NCBI RefSeq assembly: GCF_000204055.1
Contig: NW_006768769.1
Span: 1,710,855 to 1,774,854, forward strand
Direction of reading: 5' to 3'
DNA: 64,000 bases
Origin: Melampsora larici-populina 98AG31
Lineage: Eukaryota; Basidiomycota; Pucciniomycetes; Pucciniales; Melampsoraceae
Below the pieces are notes generated by a model. It was not told the DNA's origin. It saw only the letters and a list, made by a program, of their open reading frames with translations, and ran no database searches. The number at the start of each line of letters is the position of its first letter. Positions within the stretch are counted from its first letter, which is position 1. Positions 59,276-64,000 of this stretch are shown here, in pieces. Position numbers and translations under genes: made by a program.

Positions 59276-61087
59276 TTAATCATCATCTTCATCATCATCT
59301 TGTTCTTGTAAAAATTTGACCAATGGTTCGCTCGATTTGAGAAAATGTTGTCTAGCCTGAGGTTTGCTACCTTTACTATGCCAATATAACACGGCTTGGT
59401 CGCTTACGACATCGTGAGCATATAACTCCTTCAAAATACGAGCAAATGCTCCCATTATCTTGGTGTTCCTGTCACCCACAAACAAACCAAGGCTGTATCA
59501 ATAGACGTCAGCTGCTTTGGCACAGCAAGGTACGCACTCGTATGCCCAGACTTGGATAGTGTTGATTAGGGAAATTTGTGTCCGCCCATTTTCACAAAAG
59601 CAAGCTAACACAGGGGCGACAGCCTGGTGGGATAGATACTTCAGTTATACGCTCAGCAGATATAAAATGTATTTTTCCCACTCACAGTCACTTCTTTGAC
59701 CACCATGTCTACGATTTGGTCAGGACGACTGCCCATGTCGAGACTATGCATCAACCCAGCCCATACTAAAGCAATGAACTCGACGTCAGGAATAACGCCG
59801 GTTAGAGCTTGCTCGCGGAGAAACGCGATGATCTGAAGACAGAGGAAACAGCGTCTAGTAGAGCAAACGACCAGCGAAGGAAGATAGTCAAATGTCAATC
59901 ACCTCGGCGCGCGGTTCTTCGGATGCGACCATCTCTTTCAGGTGGGCTAAAGTCTCATCCCGAATCTGGCCACTCTTTTGCTTTTGGGCAAAGGTGATGA
60001 TAGCATCCAATTTTTCACTTTTGAAGTGCGCTTCTAAATCGCTACGTTCGCGTTGATGGGGTGGGAAGAACCCATATATATCCGTGACACCACCACGTCG
60101 AAGGGATCCAGATAAATGATCTGACGTTTCCACTTGGAGGTATGCTCTGAAAACTTTGGTGACAAATTTCAAGGAGATTCCTAGAAAGGAAGATGATGTT
60201 TCAAGTTCCGAACAGGTTCAGATGCGAAAACGAAAACAAGTATATGCATCCGAGCTCACCATCCTTTACTAAATGTTCCTTTTGAAGGGTGAGTAGTACA
60301 TTTGAGCTTGCCAATCCAGTGGACATGAAGAGAGCCAATGCATAAGCAAGTCTCTCCATATCAGGTCCTTCAAACTTATTGATGTATTGTAATAAGCCGG
60401 TAAGAGCGTTTTCCTCAAATAGCTTCTGCAAATATTTATACCTAGAATTCAACGAAGGAAGTCAGCTAGTCTTTTCATGATTCGTCAAAAGGACTCGTTA
60501 GTCAAACAGCAGATTTGTCGTACCGCCTGATCAGTTTGTTAAAAACGTCTACGTGTTTCTTCATGTCCGTTTGATCAACAGGATACTTAGTGCTAGTGAT
60601 TATGCTGAAAGGACTTTTTTCCGCTCCATCATCGACGTAGCTTCCTCCTGGTGCCAAGATCCCACCCACAAGCAAGATCTCGAACAGCGGGCCTTCATAT
60701 TTACGATAATCTAATTGATTTCCAAGCGAATCAAGTTTTGCGGCAACAGCTTCAAAATCATTCGCAGGCAAAGTTGATAAATGCTTGAGAATCTGATCGC
60801 GAAATTCTGATGGGGGTGAATTAGTGACAAAAAGAACTAAATGGGAATGAAGTGAATTGCTAAGATGCGAATTGAGTTGGATCTCACCCTCTGGTTCGAA
60901 TTTGGCAGCGGCTTTAGCCACACCTTTTCTATTTCGAAGGAGAAAACCCGGTAAGGCGAGAAGCAAAGCGTCCACGGAACAGGATCAGTATGGGATGTGA
61001 CATTGCAGGAAGCCTTGTAGGGAAAGCCAACCGTTGTTTGTTCCGGACTCCGGCGAGACTAGGCTTAGCAGAAGTGGCTGTAGACAT
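59276..61087 (-). CDS. BZW1: eIF5-mimic protein (BZW/5MP), W2 domain
   Basis: Eight exons on the minus strand (61032-61087, 60888-60928, 60524-60806, 60260-60441, 59903-60180, 59686-59832, 59538-59623, 59276-59492) join in frame to 429 residues, near the 419 of human BZW1. The N-terminus is MSTATSAKPSLAGVRNKQRK. Conserved blocks follow in order: DFEAVAAKLDSLGNQLDYRK, LFEILLVGGILAPGGSYVDD, KLIRRYKYLQKLFEENALTG and HLVKDG. The C-terminal W2 (eIF4G/eIF5-like HEAT) domain holds YAHDVVSDQAVLYWHSKGS and ends in an acidic tail. 5MP proteins bind eIF2 and eIF3 and compete with eIF5, tightening start codon choice in the cytosol. The donors GTACGA (exon 3) and GTGCGT (exon 7) are weak but give the conserved protein. 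The gene is divergent from the LIS1 gene. Confidence 0.92.
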
Positions 61088-61429
61088 CAACTGCCAGATG
61101 AACGAAGTGATTTGATTCTAACACGAGTCGGAATGGGAAGAGCTCAGATCACGAAGTTTGCTCGGATGGTGGTGAGGACAGATTGCTGAGATTGGAACCT
61201 TCTGCTTGTTTTAATCAATCGGCGCTTAGTCCAAGCCCCGACGATCATACGTCTTCGGTGGCTCCTGATCCGATGATCCGCACATCGCTCGGGCTTGCGA
61301 GAAGTTTGCAGGCGCTCCAAACTCGGATACTTGAGGTTCGGAACACTTCATTCATACATACCCAATTGCAACATTGACCACTCAGCTTTTCATCTTATCC
61401 CAATCACTGGACACGCCGATCGCAACTTC
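61088..61429. promoter_or_regulatory. Shared divergent promoter region, 342 bp
   Basis: This is the only sequence between the start codons of the 5MP gene (minus) and the LIS1 gene (plus), so both core promoters and 5' UTRs must lie here. I see no TATA box or operator that I could name. A short GC-rich patch lies at 61210-61320. Confidence 0.5.
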
Positions 61430-63407
61430 ATGGCGCCCTTATCATCAGTCTTGTCAGAACGTCAGAAGGAAGAATTGTAGGCTCCTGACCAATCTCTTAC
61501 CGATTCTTTCACCTTGAAGACTGATGGAATTCACTTGTGCCGTAGTCATAAAGCGGTTCTTGATTTCTTATTTTCTTCCGGATTCCACCTAGCTTTTGAA
61601 GCGTTGAAATCAGAACTTCCCAGCCAACTTGAATTTCAACCCGATCCCAAGGCGAAATGGGCTGGATTGCTGGAGAAGAAATGGACTAGCGTCATTCGAC
61701 TACAAAAGAAGGTAAGCAAACACAAAATGTATCGAATCTTATGGACGGCCCATGGCGAACACTTGGAGGTGATTGGAAAGCTTTCCCTCTCAATGAATAT
61801 CCCATCGCATTTCGATTTTCTCCCCGTTAGATAATGGACCTAGAACGAGAAAACACGCTCTTGAAGGAAGAGCTTGCTTCTTCAGGCTCGACTACGGCCT
61901 CGCGACGGGGCCAAGATGACGACTGGATCCCGGGGCGCGGTGGTGGACCAAAACATACTCTGGTGAGATCACCTGGTTTGCTGTACACAAACTTGTGTTT
62001 TGATAGCATTTTTTCGTTGCGATGATCTGTCTAGACTGGCCATCGCGCTCCGATTACTGCGGTCACATTCCATCCTCGTTTCTCAAACGTCGTGTCTGCT
62101 AGTGAAGACAGTACTATCAAAGTCTGGGATTACGAGACGGGAGACTTCGAAGTTACGCTCAAAGGACACACAAAAGTCGTTTGTGATGTGGATTATGACA
62201 CCAAGGGCACCTTTCTAGGTGAGCTTACATGCTTCATCAGAGAGCGGCGCATCTTGAGTTGATTCATCTTCGTGCCTCAGTCTCATGTTCCTCAGATTTA
62301 ACCTTAAAACTATGGGATTGTTCTAACAACTACCGTTGTATCAAGACTCTCTATGATCACGACCATTCGGTATCCAGCTGTCGGTTCATGCCCGGAGATA
62401 CGCACATTGTAAGCGCCAGTCGAGACCAAAGAATCAAATTATGGGAGGTTGCAACTTCGTCAGTCTGTCCACCTCTTTGCCACAGCCGCATGATCCTCTT
62501 GAGCACCTCCAGTTGTTGATTGGAATATCATCTCTCTATTCAGATTCTGTGTAAAGACGTTGAGGGGGCATTCAGAGTGGGTACGGGGTGTCTGGCCCTG
62601 CCCTAGCGGACGATGGTTAGTCAGTGCATCTAACGACCAAGTGAGCTCCCGCATTACACATCAGTTCTGGCCACGTCTGATATGATTTCTTAGACTTCCC
62701 GTATATGGGATGTATCCACAGGTGAAACCAAACTTGAATTACGTGGACACGAACATGTTGTAGAGGTCGCGGTTTTTGCTCCCGATCTGGCAAATTCCGC
62801 TATCAGAGAACTAGCGGGAATTCCAGTGCGTAACAGTCATATCAATCCGCAGGTTTAGCTCTCCACGACTTGTTCATGAATGATTATCCATCACCCATAG
62901 CTCCCATCCGCCACAGATACGAAAACCAAGTCAAACAATCCTATCTTTGTAGCAACCGGGTCTCGAGACAAAAGTATTCGTATTTGGGATGCGACTAGTG
63001 GTCAATGTCTCAAAGTCTTGGTGTGTATGATTTAGATCGCTTCAGATGTATTTTTTGTGGCCAACCATCGAACTCACGGCGGTTGAACTTGGTATACACA
63101 GATTGGACATGATAACTGGATCAGAGCCATAGTTTTTCACCCCAACGGAAAGCATCTTCTTTCAGCGTCCGATGACAAAACTATCAGAATATGGGACTTG
63201 AGGACAGGTCGCTGTGTCAAAGTACTGGAGGCCCACGATCATTTTGTTACATGTATGGCATGGGGTCGAGCTCCAGCTGGTGGCGGCCCGCCAACCACCA
63301 ATGAAGATATCTCCCAATCGAAATCTGGCGAAGCTGTAAATCAGCGAGTTGTCACAGTCATGGCTACAGGGAGCGTTGACCAATCCGTCAAAATTTGGAC
63401 GCCATAA
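61430..63407 (+). CDS. PAC1: LIS1/PAC1 dynein regulator, WD40 protein
   Basis: Nine exons (61430-61476, 61546-61711, 61831-61962, 62035-62218, 62281-62458, 62544-62640, 62694-62825, 62901-63020, 63102-63407) join in frame to 453 residues; human LIS1 has 410. The N-terminus begins [15 protein letters not shown] and forms a LisH dimerisation motif with [21 protein letters not shown] short coiled coil follows ([14 protein letters not shown]). Seven WD40 blades follow, with ends such as [37 protein letters not shown] and SVKIWT. PAC1/NudF binds cytoplasmic dynein with NudE and is needed for nuclear movement and spindle orientation. All introns are GT..AG. The extra length over human LIS1 lies mainly in loops, one near the C-terminus ([20 protein letters not shown]). 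The gene looks intact. Confidence 0.94.
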
Positions 63408-64000
63408 CTAGTTGACCCTCATGAAGGTGTTCACGACAAAGGTATGAGGATTACGTTTCCTGATTTTATCATCTGCATTCAGCTATTTTGCACCCTTTGG
63501 AAGCGGGATTCCTATGTAATGTTTAAATAAGATGTGACTTGTTCCCAATCTTTGTGTAAAGGCCTGACTGTATGCGGTCCTGGCTATTTCGTTAATTCTC
63601 TAATTTGTTTTTTTGCTTCATTGTTGATACAAACTGAAGTGGCATGCATGTAATGTGAGCAGAATCTTTGTTTCATAGACCTCCTGTCACATCCAAAACT
63701 GGAGGGCTCGCCAGGTCTGACTCCTGAGCTGCCCCAATCACTGCAGATAAGCCAAAGCCTCCAGCCTCATTTGAACCTATTGAATACTATTACCCAGAAA
63801 TCTGGAGGACTGGTGGACATTGAATCTTGTGGATACATACAAGCCAATGTGGATATCAATACAGACATGTACAGCTCTGAGAAGGTCGGCTGCTTTTGGC
63901 AGGCTGTACCTACTAGCTCAAAACACAACCAAATCCACCTCTTTTTTCATGACCCACATTTGCATTGATCACATCTCATGCTTAGTTATTAAATTTTTCA
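63408..64000. other. 3' flank of PAC1, then possible repeat start
   Basis: Bases 63408-63660 are the likely 3' UTR and terminator region. At 63686 a segment begins TGTCACATCCAAAACTGGAG, a form reminiscent of Ty3-type LTR starts, but the window ends before this can be tested. No coding exon is recognised. Confidence 0.35.

Noticed and set aside
63686..64000. LTR retrotransposon start at the right edge
   Set aside because: Only a TGTCACATCC-like beginning is visible; the window ends before any diagnostic feature.

Overview
This window is nuclear DNA of a filamentous fungus, most likely a basidiomycete and probably a rust (Pucciniales). Coding sequence is cut by many short introns of about 50-100 bp with GT..AG ends, intergenic DNA is AT-rich and repeat-laden, and an alpha-kinase gene has the Cys-rich N-terminus that I associate with the expanded rust alpha-kinase family. 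The species cannot be named from sequence alone. One 100-N assembly gap lies at 57844-57943.

Layout. 1-815 is the 3' end of an unidentified serine/glycine-rich gene. 0.8-20.6 kb is repeat-rich and holds no intact gene: two related MYND zinc-finger gene copies (4.4-5.1 kb and 8.5-9.5 kb), one interrupted by a hAT-like MITE; several other MITEs; a decayed LINE-type retrotransposon (9.9-14.06 kb); and a Tc1/mariner-type transposase remnant (14.06-14.94 kb) that carries a 143-bp insertion. 20.9-22.0 kb is a six-exon Arf6-type GTPase gene. 22-29 kb is intergenic DNA with at least five more MITE-like insertions. 29.3-36.3 kb is a group III (Nik1/Os-1 type) hybrid histidine kinase of about 40 exons. 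38.9-46.4 kb is bracketed by a 78-bp inverted repeat and contains an 816-bp foldback element, a dimeric tandem-repeat array, a DDE integrase-like transposase gene with two in-frame stops, and a convergent alpha-kinase gene. 48.8-54.4 kb (minus) is a Cdc25-type Ras guanine nucleotide exchange factor with SH3 and WW domains. 54.4-59.3 kb is non-coding as far as I can see and contains the assembly gap. 59.3-61.1 kb (minus) is an eIF5-mimic protein (BZW/5MP), divergent from a LIS1/PAC1 dynein regulator (61.4-63.4 kb).

The conserved genes are housekeeping and signalling functions: Arf and Ras GTPase control, osmosensing phosphorelay, translation start control and dynein regulation. They do not form a cluster with a joint function. 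What stands out is the accessory DNA. More than a dozen small non-autonomous elements can be delimited by terminal inverted repeats and target-site duplications (TSDs). They fall into classes with TA, 3-bp, 7-bp, 8-bp and 9-bp TSDs. The best candidate for something undescribed is the 38.9-46.4 kb segment, which may be a transposon that carries an alpha-kinase gene as cargo.
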